Positions 7,263-17,821 of a stretch of DNA of 64,000 nt are shown here, in pieces. The number at the start of each line of letters is the position of its first letter. Within the stretch, counting starts at the first letter, position 1. This DNA comes from Bin80 sp965207565 (GTDB lineage: Bacteria; Bacteroidota; Rhodothermia; Rhodothermales; Bin80): NCBI GenBank assembly GCA_965207565.1, contig CBDBMQ010000009.1, positions 124,001-188,000 of the forward strand. The letters run 5' to 3'. Under the pieces are notes generated by a model. It made no database searches and was not told where the DNA came from. It worked only from the letters and a program-made list of their open reading frames with translations. Position numbers and translations under genes: made by a program.

Positions 7263-9455
7263 TCAGTGCACAAAAAGGATTTCACTGTAATTCGGCAGTG
7301 GCCACTTATCGTGTGGCGTTACGCCTTCCAGTGCATCTGCAGCTTGACGAACTTTGAGCATAGCTGGTATAACGTTATCTTTTTTGTGCTGTGTATTTTC
7401 ATGCAGATCGTCAACATGTACATCCAGTTGCTCGGTCAATTCATCTACTGCACTGACCAGTTCGGAAAGATGGTGATTGACAGATTCTGCAGTGTGAGCA
7501 GCGGGAGACACAGCTTTTGACTTCAGGCCGGCTTTTGAAGAATGAAGCGAGATCTGTACGAGTTCACTCAGGTACTCAAAGCCTGCTGGTATGATTTGTG
7601 TCCGAACCAGATTTTCCAGTGTTCGACCTTCGATATCAATTACCATCTCATATTGCTCAAGAGCAACCTCCTTACGAGCTTCTAACTCCGCAGCACTTAG
7701 AATGCCGAAAGAAGAGAACAATGCAACATTCTTTTCAGAATCAAAAAGTTGGAGTGCATCAACAGTTGTGCGGAGGTTCAATAAGCCACGTTTTTCGGCT
7801 TCCTCATGCCATGTTTCTGCATAGTTGTCTCCTTCAAATAGGATAGACTGAGACTCCATCGCAATTTTGCTTAGCAGGTCGAGCACTGTCTTCTTAAAGA
7901 CTTCCGGATCGTCTTTGTCTTTCCCACGAAGAGCATCACGCAGGCTGTTTGCAAAGTCCCGTAAGGATTCGGCAACAGTGGCATTCAATACAACGTTCGG
8001 AAAGGCTAGTGACTGATCCGATCCCACAGCACGGAATTCGAATTTATTGCCTGTGAAGGCAAACGGAGAGGTGCGGTTACGGTCACCTGCGTGTTTCGGA
8101 ACAAGCGGCAACATGCTTACTCCCAGAAACAGGTCGGTATCTTTCGCCGTCGTTAATTCATCACCATTGATCAGCTTCTGGTACAGATCATAAAGCTGCG
8201 AACCAAGGAAAACACTCAGGATTGCCGGTGGTGCCTCGTTTGCTCCCAGACGGTGATCATTGCCTGCAGAACTCACGGATATCCGAAGAAGATCTTGATG
8301 TTTGTAGACAGCTCGGATCACGGCCGTACAGAAAATCAGAAAAGTAAGATTCTCGTGAGGTGCATGTCCAGGTTCCAACAGGTTCTCTCCATCATCGGTG
8401 GAGATCGACCAGTTGATATGCTTACCTGAGCCGTTCAGATCAGCAAACGGTTTCTCGTGCAAGAGTGCCACCATTCCATGTTTACGCGCAATACGCTTGA
8501 GCGTAATCATGATGAGATGTTGATGGTCTGCGGCAATCCCGCTGGTTTCGAAGACAGGAGCCAGTTCGTACTGACTTGGAGCCACTTCGTTATGCCTTGT
8601 CTTGACGGGAATCCCGAGGCGATAGAGCTCTTTTTCGGCATCCAACATACAGGAAAGTTGTCTCCCGGGGATTTCACCGAAGTAGTGGTCATCCAATTGC
8701 TGTCCCTTGGGCGGGTTTGCACCAAGGAGAGTTCGTCCTGTACTCACCAGATCAGGTCGACGATAAAAATATTCCTCATCAATCAGGAAGTATTCCTGTT
8801 CTGCTCCGACCGATGTTTGTACACGCTCGGCATCTTTCCCGAGCATGCGAAGGACACGACGTGCCTGCCGGTCCAATGCGTCGATTGACCTCAGGAGCGG
8901 GGTTTTGTGGTCAAGTGCTTCTCCTGTCCAGGAAACGAAGCAGGTAGGAATGGACAGATAACTTCCATTTTCATTTTCAACCAGAAAAGCTGGCGAAGAG
9001 GGATCCCAGACCGTATATCCACGTGCTTCATGGGTGGCCCGGAGTCCTCCGTTGGGAAAGCTGGAGGCATCGGGTTCTCCCTGGATTAAATCCTTTCCAC
9101 GTAGAGAGGTGACGGCTCTCCCAACGATGGTTGGATTGATGAAGCTGTCATGTTTTCCTGCAGTTCCACCTGTCAGAGGTTGAAACCAGTGGACAAAGTG
9201 TGTAGCACCGCGCTCCAGTGCCCATTCTTTCATCGTAAGGGCTACGATTTCTGCATGATGCGTGGCGACCGGAGAGCCTTTTGTAATGCAGTTGACCATT
9301 CCCTGGAAGACCTCTTTTGGCAGTCGTTTACGCATTTCATCAATGCTAAACGTATTTTCTGCAAAATTTTCTTCCAGATCAGGTGGAGTGATCTTTTCAA
9401 TGTGGTTTGCGCGATGCTTGGTTGCGGCAGTGAGATTGTGAAGTCGAGTACTCAT
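7263..9455 (-). CDS. glnN: glutamine synthetase type III
   Basis: A 730-residue ammonia-assimilating glutamine synthetase of the GSIII class, which is much longer than GSI (about 470 residues). The N-terminal GSIII-specific region (MVNCITKGSPVATHHAEIVA, FVHWFQPLTGGTAGKHDSF) is intact. The catalytic core shows VGAEQEYFLID (metal-binding Glu), NEVAPSQYELAPVFE, LNGSGKHINWS and RTSPFAFTGNKFEFRAVGS. The C-terminal tail is helical (LDVHVDDLHENTQHKK). GSIII is common in Bacteroidota and cyanobacteria. The gene stands alone, with a candidate -7 promoter element about 50 bp upstream and a shared terminator downstream. Confidence 0.95.
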   Translation of the reverse strand: MSTRLHNLTAATKHRANHIEKITPPDLEENFAENTFSIDEMRKRLPKEVFQGMVNCITKGSPVATHHAEIVALTMKEWALERGATHFVHWFQPLTGGTAGKHDSFINPTIVGRAVTSLRGKDLIQGEPDASSFPNGGLRATHEARGYTVWDPSSPAFLVENENGSYLSIPTCFVSWTGEALDHKTPLLRSIDALDRQARRVLRMLGKDAERVQTSVGAEQEYFLIDEEYFYRRPDLVSTGRTLLGANPPKGQQLDDHYFGEIPGRQLSCMLDAEKELYRLGIPVKTRHNEVAPSQYELAPVFETSGIAADHQHLIMITLKRIARKHGMVALLHEKPFADLNGSGKHINWSISTDDGENLLEPGHAPHENLTFLIFCTAVIRAVYKHQDLLRISVSSAGNDHRLGANEAPPAILSVFLGSQLYDLYQKLINGDELTTAKDTDLFLGVSMLPLVPKHAGDRNRTSPFAFTGNKFEFRAVGSDQSLAFPNVVLNATVAESLRDFANSLRDALRGKDKDDPEVFKKTVLDLLSKIAMESQSILFEGDNYAETWHEEAEKRGLLNLRTTVDALQLFDSEKNVALFSSFGILSAAELEARKEVALEQYEMVIDIEGRTLENLVRTQIIPAGFEYLSELVQISLHSSKAGLKSKAVSPAAHTAESVNHHLSELVSAVDELTEQLDVHVDDLHENTQHKKDNVIPAMLKVRQAADALEGVTPHDKWPLPNYSEILFVH

Positions 9456-9503
9456 AAGATTGAAGTTGTATGTTGATGTAGTCCGAGCTCAGCAGGCTCA
9501 AAA

Positions 9504-9511
9504 CAAAGGTA
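9504..9511 (-). promoter_or_regulatory. candidate -7 element (TAnnTTTG type) upstream of glnN
   Basis: On the minus strand these bases read TACCTTTG, matching the Bacteroidota primary-sigma -7 consensus TAnnTTTG, 49 bp ahead of the glnN start. No convincing TTTG -33 box is seen at the usual distance. The rest of the 358-bp gap 9456-9813 is AT-rich and holds nothing else I can name. Confidence 0.35.
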
Positions 9512-9813
9512 CGCAATACCAAAGAATATGTTCGGTAAATTCAGACATATTCACGGAATTTTAACAGAAAAATGCCTTTTTTCTTCAGAAAATCACATTA
9601 TCTGCGAAAAGTACCTTTATTAATCCATAATAGCTTTATGGTTGACATGCCTGGATTTCGTGCGAACGACTCACGATGATGGCAGTCAGATTGGAGAAGG
9701 GCAGGACACAAAGCAATGCCAGTATCGTGGTGGACACTGGAATGGCTTAGGAACGAAAAAAACTTCTTGATGGGCAGATCGAGCCTTGAACCCCCATATT
9801 GTTGTGTGGCGGT

Positions 9814-11700
9814 TTAGTGTCCAAGGTAGTGAAGTACTCGTTGTGCTGTGATATCTCCGGTTAGTGTGTAGAAATACGTCCCCGTACCCAGCCCCTTTGC
9901 GTCCAAGACAGTGGAGTACTCGCCCGCTTGGTGGTGATGATCTGCCAAGGTGCGAACACGCTGGCCAAGCATATTGAATAGCTCCAGAGCTACGCGGCCA
10001 GGCCTACCCACCCTGTAACTTATGGTCGTAGAGGCCGTGAAAGGGTTGGGATAGTTTCCAAGAAGACTCGTCTCGCTATGTTCAGGAAGATCCTCGTTAC
10101 TGGTTGGCGACCTCAATCGGAACTGTATCCAGTTGACCGCTGGTGTCCCGGCATGAAAATGGAGTTTCATTACTTGGGTCCCTTCATCCAGTTCAATTCC
10201 GTCTTCAGTAATTACACGGACAGTTTGAAAAGTATTTCTGGCATTGGCATGGTCAATGACTCCTGTTTTATCTACACCGTCGAATTCGAGCGAAAACGAG
10301 ATACGTGTTGCCTGACTGGCCATCCTCATTTGAAGGTCATAGATCCCGGCTTGATCTACATGTACGGTATAGGCGACCCATTCTCCTCGTACAGTGTTTC
10401 CAATGTGGTAGCCAACGCCATCGGTTGTTGGATATACATCGACTCCTTCGTCAAGCCGAATCCCCTTCCCATCATTTGAGGGAGAGGTAGCTCTCTCCCG
10501 ATAAGCGATTCCGGGGCCGCCCAAATCAAAATATTCGGCCTCTATTTGTTCTTGAATCGGGTGCGGGCGCATTAGATAGGGCGCATTTTGCGTACATGAA
10601 TTCCCGACATTCACCGTCCTTGTCTCTGAAGAGCCAGACCATCCACCATTATCTACCGCCCTTGTATGCACCGTATAGCATCCTTCGGATACATTCTCAA
10701 TAGATGTACTCCACTGAGTTGCTCCACCTCTGATCGTTTCCATTAGACCATCTTCCTGGTAGAGTTCCACTCTCAGTATCCGGCCGTCAGGATCTTCTGC
10801 GGTTCCCATGAGAGTAACCGTACTCCCTGCTTCGAGGTTCGCAGGAGCGTCAATCGTTAATTGAGGTACATCTACGTAACGATAGACCCGTACATAATCA
10901 ATCAGCATTTTTTGCGGGAAGATACTATCGTCAATACCTTGTGCGCCTCCCCAGTTGCCTCCGATTGCAATATTCATAACCAAGTGAAAATCTTTGTCAA
11001 ATGGCCATCCCCGCCAATTATTAAGTCCCTTGGAGTAGGACCAGAATGAATTGCCGTCTAGGGAAAACACCATTCGGTTTGGGGTCCACTCGACGGCATA
11101 AACATGCATAGCTTCCGACGCATCGGGGACCTCTATTGAGCCGCCTCTCGATGTCCCATCCACATGATTGAATGCATCGGTATGAATCGTGGCATGAATG
11201 GATCCTGGATTGAATCCCACATGCTCCATGATATCAATCTCCCCGTTATCGGGCCAGTAGGCCGTGCCGTATGAGTTATTTGTGGGGAGCATCCAGATTG
11301 CTGGCCAGGTACCTGTCCCAGAGGGGAGTTGAGCACGGATTTCAAGGCGCCCATATGTCCAATCCCCTTTCGCTTTGGAGACCAGTCTGGCAGAGGTATA
11401 GTTACGGCCACTCCAGGATTCTTTTCTGGCTTCTATGATAAGATGGCCGTCCTCAACCCGGGCATTTTCCTCACGATCTTCAGTGTAATATTGGTTTTCT
11501 GCATTGCCCCATCCGTGTCCACCAACGTCGTATGACCACTTTGCAGGGTCGGGCAATCCGGTGTAGTCAAACTCATCACACCAAGTCGGTTCCCATGATG
11601 GCTGTGCATCCAGGTTGGGGCATGCCGTCTGTGCATATAGGTCGGAGACTGTAATAACACCGAAAAAGCAGAAAATCATAAAAAGTATAGTACGTATCAT
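9814..11700 (-). CDS. secreted GH16 beta-glucanase (laminarinase-like) with CBM6-like and T9SS domains
   Basis: A 628-residue multidomain enzyme. A signal peptide (about residues 1-23) precedes a GH16 catalytic domain (about 30-275) with the catalytic signature GEIDIME; E154 is the expected nucleophile and E159 the acid/base. The sequence around PAIWMLP and the ENQYYTEDREEN segment fit GH16 beta-1,3(4)-glucanases. An Ig-like domain (about 283-370) follows, then a CBM6-like domain (from IEAEYFDLGG to VNWIQFRLRS) and a type A T9SS sorting domain (GNYPNPFTASTTISY to the end) for export and surface attachment. The product probably attacks laminarin-like glucans outside the cell. It is not adjacent to the other glucan genes near 55-61 kb. 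Confidence 0.92.
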   Translation of the reverse strand: MIRTILFMIFCFFGVITVSDLYAQTACPNLDAQPSWEPTWCDEFDYTGLPDPAKWSYDVGGHGWGNAENQYYTEDREENARVEDGHLIIEARKESWSGRNYTSARLVSKAKGDWTYGRLEIRAQLPSGTGTWPAIWMLPTNNSYGTAYWPDNGEIDIMEHVGFNPGSIHATIHTDAFNHVDGTSRGGSIEVPDASEAMHVYAVEWTPNRMVFSLDGNSFWSYSKGLNNWRGWPFDKDFHLVMNIAIGGNWGGAQGIDDSIFPQKMLIDYVRVYRYVDVPQLTIDAPANLEAGSTVTLMGTAEDPDGRILRVELYQEDGLMETIRGGATQWSTSIENVSEGCYTVHTRAVDNGGWSGSSETRTVNVGNSCTQNAPYLMRPHPIQEQIEAEYFDLGGPGIAYRERATSPSNDGKGIRLDEGVDVYPTTDGVGYHIGNTVRGEWVAYTVHVDQAGIYDLQMRMASQATRISFSLEFDGVDKTGVIDHANARNTFQTVRVITEDGIELDEGTQVMKLHFHAGTPAVNWIQFRLRSPTSNEDLPEHSETSLLGNYPNPFTASTTISYRVGRPGRVALELFNMLGQRVRTLADHHHQAGEYSTVLDAKGLGTGTYFYTLTGDITAQRVLHYLGH

Positions 11701-12147
11701 GAGGCAGTTATTTTAAAAAATATCCGCTCGTAAGAACAGAAATCTTGACAAAATGTTCATCCCGATGCTCGGGTGGCATTCAGGCATTCAAGGGTACGGA
11801 TTTGGATTTAAGCCCTTTCGAAAAGGGAGAAGATCTTATCTGCGACGATAGGTTTTTTCCATCGGAGGCAATTCAGGCAGGAAATTTGACGAATTTCAGG
11901 TTTGGAGGATCTGGAAGCCATCTTATCCTGGATGCTTATTCAGCTTCTCTATCGGCGGAATTTGTGAATATTAGAATAAGCCTCTTGGCGCTCCCGTTTG
12001 ATGTACTTGCTTTCTGGCCAGTATTTCGAAAAATCCTGCACTGATCATGATTCTGGACATTATTTTATGGGAGCGAATGACTCATTATCTGGCGTCATCT
12101 GAAATGCAATCTGTGTTACAGCAGGGTTTCAACCTCCTGCGAGGGTC
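11701..12147. other. intergenic region, no gene recognised
   Basis: 447 bp between the start of the GH16 gene and the end of the PPIase gene, both on the minus strand. It must hold the GH16 promoter, but I find no TAnnTTTG element there. A weak imperfect hairpin at about 12119-12140 just past the PPIase stop could end the upstream operon. An open frame at 11745-12044 on the plus strand has no recognisable features. Confidence 0.5.
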
Positions 12148-13452
12148 TTAGTTGACCATAATTTGTTGGAAAAGCATCGTATCAACGCGGATGGACGCAG
12201 CTGATTGCAGAGCAATCAATAGCGTACTGTCCGGTTGTAGCTGCCGCATAGAGTTGGCGAGGTATACTCTGGTAGAACTGGCAATATCTTCCTGGGCAAT
12301 CGGATCCTTTTCAAGTCCTAATTCCATACCGGCCAATGCAAAAGCTTCATTGCGGAGTGCGCGTCCTAAAGAAGCCGCCGGATTGGAGGTTGCTTCGGAA
12401 AGCGGAAGTTCGGGGAGCCAGAAGAAGTAATCGTCACCAGTAAAGGTGTATGCGCTCCCACTCAGCGTAAAAGTTGCGAGTGATGTTTCTGGTGTCAGGG
12501 GGAGGGCGACAGTATCATAGGTGTCGTCAAGGGAAACAGAGGTGTTCATGATTCGGCCCAAAGCAGCCCGAAGAGATCGTACCCCTTCTGTGCTGATTTG
12601 CACATTGCGGTTTTCCATGAAGGTGCGAACAAAACGATCTCCTTCCAATCGTCTTCTACGGATGCGCAATAGACCTGCGATCCCGTTCTTTCGGTTTTGG
12701 AATTCGGACTCTGCTATGATCGGAGTTTTTATGCGATCTTCGATTTGGATGATATGCCATCCCTGTCGACTACGAACAGGAGCGGAATATTGTCCGACGG
12801 GTAATGCAAAAGCCGCTTCAGCGAAGGCATCATCCACCTGAAAGTATCGGATTTCTCCAAGCCACCCAGCCGTGGAGTCAAAATTTTCGGTTCTGAATGC
12901 AATCTGCGCCTCGTCAAGGAAAGAGGTGCCAGCCTCCAGTCGTGCATGTGCAATGCGGGCATCTGCTTCGTTGCGATAAAAAAGATGACGAGCCATCACC
13001 GGTTGTTTATACCGGACGAATGCTTGGCGAATTTCTGTTTCCGTTAGCTGCGGGAGCTGTTCAAGAAACTCAATTTCATAGTAACGAGCGCCGATTGCAC
13101 GCTTACGAGCCAGCTCTGTGAACTCGGAGAGTAATGAGTCGGAGTTCAGATTACGTCGCAGAGCCTCTTCGTACCAGAGGTGTTCTTCAATGAGATGGTT
13201 AAGGTGGTTATAACGGGCTTCATGGGTGTCATTCTGACCGCTCTGGATCAGTGTCTGAATGTAAGAGCGCTCAAAATCCCCGACAGTGATAGGATGCCCA
13301 TTAACATGAGCCAAGGCTTGATCTCGTTCACTCAGAGGCGGGGAACATCCGACAAGCAAGAACAAGACCGGGAGGATGCTCCAGAACTCAGAAGTAGACC
13401 CGAAAATCCACCACCTGCGTTTGCCCAAGAAGATCGAATGGCGTGTATGCAT
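12148..13452 (-). CDS. PPIC-type peptidyl-prolyl isomerase lipoprotein (SurA/PrsA-like)
   Basis: An exported foldase. The ATG at 13452 starts a long n-region, then SILPVLFLLVGC, whose VGC resembles a lipobox, so the mature protein is probably lipid-anchored. A SurA_N-like helical part (ALAHVNGHPITVGDFERSY...) is followed by one parvulin domain (VMARHLFYRNEADAR ... FDSTAGWLGEIR ... VRSRQGWHIIQIEDR) and a helical tail to residue about 434. It starts inside the last 65 bp of the PorV-like gene, so the two are coupled. The context suggests a periplasmic chaperone for the outer-membrane proteins of the same operon. Confidence 0.85.
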   Translation of the reverse strand: MHTRHSIFLGKRRWWIFGSTSEFWSILPVLFLLVGCSPPLSERDQALAHVNGHPITVGDFERSYIQTLIQSGQNDTHEARYNHLNHLIEEHLWYEEALRRNLNSDSLLSEFTELARKRAIGARYYEIEFLEQLPQLTETEIRQAFVRYKQPVMARHLFYRNEADARIAHARLEAGTSFLDEAQIAFRTENFDSTAGWLGEIRYFQVDDAFAEAAFALPVGQYSAPVRSRQGWHIIQIEDRIKTPIIAESEFQNRKNGIAGLLRIRRRRLEGDRFVRTFMENRNVQISTEGVRSLRAALGRIMNTSVSLDDTYDTVALPLTPETSLATFTLSGSAYTFTGDDYFFWLPELPLSEATSNPAASLGRALRNEAFALAGMELGLEKDPIAQEDIASSTRVYLANSMRQLQPDSTLLIALQSAASIRVDTMLFQQIMVN

Positions 13453-14443
13453 AGTCAAATCCAAGCCGAACGCCGAAAGTTCGCACATCAATTCCAGCCC
13501 CAAATGTCAGGTGACTATCGACATTGTCCAGAAATAGATCTTTGTATCCACCTCTAAGATCAAAATTAAAGGTTCGGTTGTGGACACGTAATTGGGCCCC
13601 AGCGTCTCCATTCAAGCTATTATCGTTGCTCTGTTGTATATCGGCCAGTACGGATAACTCAATCATGCCGGCCTGTACGACGGGCATGGCAATGCCAAAC
13701 TTAAAGGAGAGCGGCAAATCCCAGGAATCCATTTCGATGTGGGCGGGGATATCAGGGTTATTTCCGCTGATCGTTTCATCAACGTCAACAAATACAACGC
13801 TGTTGACTCCAGTCATCTGCATTTTTCCACCAAAATTCTGGATTGATGCAGCAATAATCAGCCCGCGGAGATAATCAGACTGTAGAACAAATCCAAAGTC
13901 GAAGCCAATCGTGCTGGCGGTCATATCTCTGATCTGTTGACGTACATACTTGGCTGTGCCACCAAAGTAGAAGGACTCGGTCAGAGGCTGTGCATACGTG
14001 AGTCCTAAACTAAAATCACTCGCACGAAAAGTTTGTCCCGTTCCCTCAGGGAGAGCGACGGTCCGTACGATCATGTCCCCGTAGTTCACGGCAGCGACGC
14101 TCAGTCCCAAAACATGATCACCAAATACAGGCACTACGACGCCAGCAGCGTTGTAGTCAATGTCCGCAAACCAGCGAGAATGGGAGAGGAATACACTTCC
14201 GGCAGAATGATTTCCATAGGAGCGAGCCGCACCGGCTGGATTCCAGAAAAGAGCGTCTGCACCGGTTGCCATTGCAGTATAGGCGTGTCCGAGTGCCTGT
14301 CCACGAGCACCCGTTCCAAGGGTCAGGAAGCTGGCGGCAGTGGTCCCTGCACGGCTTTGTGCAAGCACAAGATTTGAACTGCCGAAGATCAAGATCAACA
14401 GTAGAGCAAATCGGTGGGTCACAATGCGGATGGTAGGGCTCAT
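13388..14443 (-). CDS. PorV/PorQ-family outer membrane protein
   Basis: A 351-residue outer-membrane beta-barrel with a signal peptide (cleavage near VLAQ-S). The conserved N-terminal block of the PorV/PorQ family is present: AASFLTLGTGARGQALGHAY, then ADALFWNPAG, and the protein ends on an aromatic residue (FRVYF) as barrels do. PorV is a shuttle protein of the type IX secretion system, and operon paralogues are usually tied to particular cargo. The ATG overlaps the stop of the preceding T9SS-cargo gene as ATGA (14440-14443), consistent with a dedicated secretion partner. Confidence 0.85.
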   Translation of the reverse strand: MSPTIRIVTHRFALLLILIFGSSNLVLAQSRAGTTAASFLTLGTGARGQALGHAYTAMATGADALFWNPAGAARSYGNHSAGSVFLSHSRWFADIDYNAAGVVVPVFGDHVLGLSVAAVNYGDMIVRTVALPEGTGQTFRASDFSLGLTYAQPLTESFYFGGTAKYVRQQIRDMTASTIGFDFGFVLQSDYLRGLIIAASIQNFGGKMQMTGVNSVVFVDVDETISGNNPDIPAHIEMDSWDLPLSFKFGIAMPVVQAGMIELSVLADIQQSNDNSLNGDAGAQLRVHNRTFNFDLRGGYKDLFLDNVDSHLTFGAGIDVRTFGVRLGFDYAYTPFDLLGQTQVVDFRVYF

Positions 14444-17002
14444 TTAATAAGGGCGAATTTCCCCACATGTTCTCCGATGCCAGGGGCTTCTACGTGGAAC
14501 ACATACACTCCAAATGCAATATCCTGTTGCTCTTCCGTACGAAGATCCCACCACTCAGCCCCATCACTCGTTACACCATCATGATGGAGGGTACGGATCA
14601 ACTCTCCGCGGATGTTAAAGATACGTATCGTGCACTGGGGTGGGAGATTGATAAATTGTATCCGCCGCTCGCCTCGGCCTTCAATCTGGCTTCTCGGTTC
14701 GAACGAAGATGTCCCCACATAGGGGTTGGGAACCACGGCAATACGGTCAAGCTCACTGCGTGCCAGATCAGAATCGATCTGTGAGGAACGTAGTGTAAAC
14801 TGAAAGAAATCTCCCGTTGCAAACGGTTTTCTGCTACTCACATGAAAGGAGTTTCCGGCAGAAGGGGGAATAGAACTCCCATCGGGAGAATTGAACTTGA
14901 TCCGATAGCGAAAACGCCAGGGACCGCGGGTTCCAGGACGTTCAGCGATAATCGCATGATCTCCGGCATCAAATACACCACTATCATTAGTGTCCTGCAT
15001 AAAGAGTTCCGCCGGCGTATTCTTGGTTTTGTTGATGGTGAAGATTGGGACCTCATCACGCAAATATCCGAAGAATCGTGGCGGACGATAAAGTGAGTCA
15101 TTGGGGGAAACCCAGATCAGTTGATAGTCGTCCGGCGATGCACGAAATGCCGATGTGGTATCCCGGTCTACCGAAGCAATCCAGTTTGTAGAGTATCCAT
15201 CCAGAGTACGTGGATCCAGATCATAGATTTCATTTTCTGTGCCCTCGTTTGCCAGAAATCCCGTCTGCATGTCATCCAATTGGCAACCCAGAGGTGGAAG
15301 ACATTCGACGTTATCTATTTCAATGATGAACCCGCCTGCGGGAGGGGTGGCATCAATGAGTGGAGACGGGTCAATGAGTTTTTCACCGGAAACGATGTTG
15401 GCCACTTCGTAGGCCCTTGTCTGATACAGGTCAGAAACATCAGACACGGGTTCGCTAAAGAAAGAAATACGATAGATCCCATCAAAGTCGGCCTGCGTCT
15501 CTTGAATCACCCGCACATTGATGGACCCAGATCCAAGCCCTTCCGTCACGCGGCTCAGATCTTCATTTGCACCGCCCTCAACATATCCAACAGGGACAGA
15601 TCGCGGGATTACGACTGCAGCATTGCGTGAGAATCCGGTTAATCGTCCCGCCTGATTAACACTGACGTTGAACGAGTTTTCTTGGGGGTCAATCGATTCT
15701 TTTGAGAGATTATCTGGATCTCGGAACCCACGATCATATGCGACCAACGCATAGTAGTAGGTGACTCCGTTGGTTACATTTTCATCAATGTAGTAAAACT
15801 GGAGACCGGTATTGTCCCCCAGATTATAGACAGCTTCACCCTCCAAAACGGTGACAGGTCCTTGGATGTCATTCTCCAAATCCCATTGAGCAATGGGCTT
15901 AAAGAAGGTGGCGGTGCCATCTATATCCGTAATGGTGCGTGCATCAAAGAGCAGAGGATCCGTGCCTTTATAGAGCTTGAATCCTTCAAAGTCAAACTCT
16001 TGGGTAAAGCGGTCGAAGCTTCGAACTGCCACTGTGTCCCAACTGAGCACGACGCGCCCGTCACCAGGGACAGCAGTCAATGCCGGCAGGAAAGGTGGCT
16101 GTGCGAACGTGTAATCGGCATTGAAGATGCTTTGTGCTGTACGGCGGTTTTTGAAGAAATCACGCTCATCCTGCCCAAAGATCCATGCGGTAGAGAAAAA
16201 GTCGGTTCCCCCTGATTCGAGACCAATCGGGCCAGAGGAGAACAGGAGGAAGGGCTCGAGGTCTGCCTTAAATGCTTCAGGCTTCGTTCCCAAGGGAAAC
16301 TGAGCATTGTTAATAATTCGATCCCACATCCATGCGTCATCACGCAGATTGTCTCCACTTTCATAAAAAGGGCGAGTCTGCAAATCAAAACCAGTCAAGC
16401 CAACCTGATCGGATTCATCCACATCCAACTCATCAAAATTAGGTTCTCCAAGAGTAGGGATTCCATCAGCTTCACCATCATCGGGACCAGAGTAGCCCAG
16501 ATCAAATGGTCCTTGACCATCCCGGCCTACATCATTATTGAGTGCCTCGCCAGGATCCAGAATTCCGTTGCCATTTTCATCGGAAAAGCCCACCCAGTCC
16601 AAGTTCTCATCTCCGGTCCACCAGCGTCCGGCTATATACGCCGGCCGCGACTCAATGGGGCCATAATAGGCTTCAAAATCTGCCAGGTTATACATTGAAC
16701 TGGCAGCTCCTAGAATCTGCTGTTGTCCTTCTACCAGTGTACCGGCGCCGTTGAATCTGGACTCATCGGTCATTCCGTCTTCGTCATTGTCCAGAGCATC
16801 ATTCGCCCGAGCCGGGCTCTCAAGGAATGCGAACCCAGTATAGCCTAAGTCATAGCTCCCTCCAGTGGAGCGTGTACCAATCCCATCCTGATCCCAGCCA
16901 TATGCAACATCCTGCTGGGGATCAAAGGCAGCATTTTCATCTCCCTCCTCGTTCCCCAGGCCATAATCCATGATTTGTCCCAGGTAAAAGATCCGTATGG
17001 GG
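14440..17002 (-). CDS. large T9SS-secreted protein, C-terminal part after a frameshift
   Basis: The downstream 850 or so residues of a long extracellular protein whose N-terminal part lies in another frame at 16937-17821. The join is at a run of four C (plus strand GGGG, 16999-17002): dropping one base reads on smoothly into FYLGQIMDYGLGNEEGDENA. The part seen has Asp/Gly-rich, calcium-binding-like loops (DNDEDGMTDES, DENGNGILDPGEALNND), a fibronectin-like stretch with TYYYALVAYDRGF, and a T9SS sorting-type C-terminus (VVPNPYVGTSSF ... IRIFNIRGELIRTL ... GVYVFHVEA). The frame itself is open further, to 17184. It overlaps the PorV-like gene by 4 bp. Function unknown; a surface or secreted binding role is likely. 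Confidence 0.75.
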
Positions 17003-17821
17003 TTTATTCGTGACGTTTGAGATTCGGTAGAGGATGAACATGAGGTCTTCCGCAAGTACATTGGCCCACTGGAAGAGGCGGACCTGTGTTTGCAGTCCCA
17101 TCCCTCCGACTGTCGAGTCTGCGCTGTTTGCATAGAATACGCCGTATTCACTGTTTGGTCTTCGGGTTTCGGGATCAATGGCATACTCTAGATCTGTAAA
17201 GTCATCCATCACATAGAAGCTTTCCAGGTCTGCATTAAAGACGTTACGGCCGAAAAAACCGTTCCAGTTCCCAGGCCAGCCGGGGTCGTCAGGGTTGTTC
17301 AGGCGATCGGGCCAGAACTGGGGCCAGGAAGTGGGATCATCGCTCAGGGCGGGGGTTGGTGTCCGTTGTCCGGTAATTGGGTCCAGGCGATTCTCATTCA
17401 TGAATCCTGGCAATGGGGTCCATCCCCAGAGAGAGCCGTCTGGACTTAACCGTTTCCCAAAATCCCGATACGTAAGGATGACCGGATTCAGGATTGTATC
17501 TGTTCTGGCTCCTTGAAAAAATTCCGGCCACTTGAGACGCTCGCCTGGAACTTGTCCGGCGATCATGATTCCCACACCATCAATGTGGCGTCCCCCGATT
17601 CCCCGTGGCCAAACTCCCCACGGGATGTCATTCCACCGGGCGAGCTCGCCGTGATTACGGAAGTTGGTTTCGATCAGGTTACCGTCCAGCACTCCACGTG
17701 CAATCAGGTCTTCATCTCCCCTGAGATCGGGAGGGACATTTTGCCCTTGTACGACAGGAGGCAGTGTACAGAGCAAACCTAGGCCAAGGAGGAGGAGACA
17801 TTGGATTTTTGTGCACTGCAT
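16937..17821 (-). CDS. large T9SS-secreted protein, N-terminal part before a frameshift
   Basis: Begins with a signal peptide (MQCTKIQCLLLLGLGLLCTL, cleavage near VVQG-Q) and about 250 residues rich in Trp, Pro and Asp (FRNHGELARWNDIPWGVWP, GRHIDGVGIMIAG). The homologous reading leaves this frame after RISNVTNKP and continues in the frame of 14440-17002; the last 20 or so residues here (from HTDLLPG) are out of frame. The start overlaps the TonB-receptor stop as TAATG at 17821. As one gene, 14440-17821 would encode about 1,120 residues. Confidence 0.75.
   Translation of the reverse strand: MQCTKIQCLLLLGLGLLCTLPPVVQGQNVPPDLRGDEDLIARGVLDGNLIETNFRNHGELARWNDIPWGVWPRGIGGRHIDGVGIMIAGQVPGERLKWPEFFQGARTDTILNPVILTYRDFGKRLSPDGSLWGWTPLPGFMNENRLDPITGQRTPTPALSDDPTSWPQFWPDRLNNPDDPGWPGNWNGFFGRNVFNADLESFYVMDDFTDLEYAIDPETRRPNSEYGVFYANSADSTVGGMGLQTQVRLFQWANVLAEDLMFILYRISNVTNKPHTDLLPGTNHGLWPGERGGR

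Noticed and set aside
7263..9455. Several plus-strand frames inside glutamine synthetase
   Set aside because: They are shadows of the clearly coding minus-strand glnN frame.
11745..12044. Open frame of 99 codons on the plus strand
   Set aside because: No recognisable domain, signal or ribosome site; lies in the leader of the GH16 gene.
16999..17002. Programmed +1 frameshift at CCC-C
   Set aside because: Not excluded, but two other +1 insertions in unrelated genes make sequence error or decay simpler.
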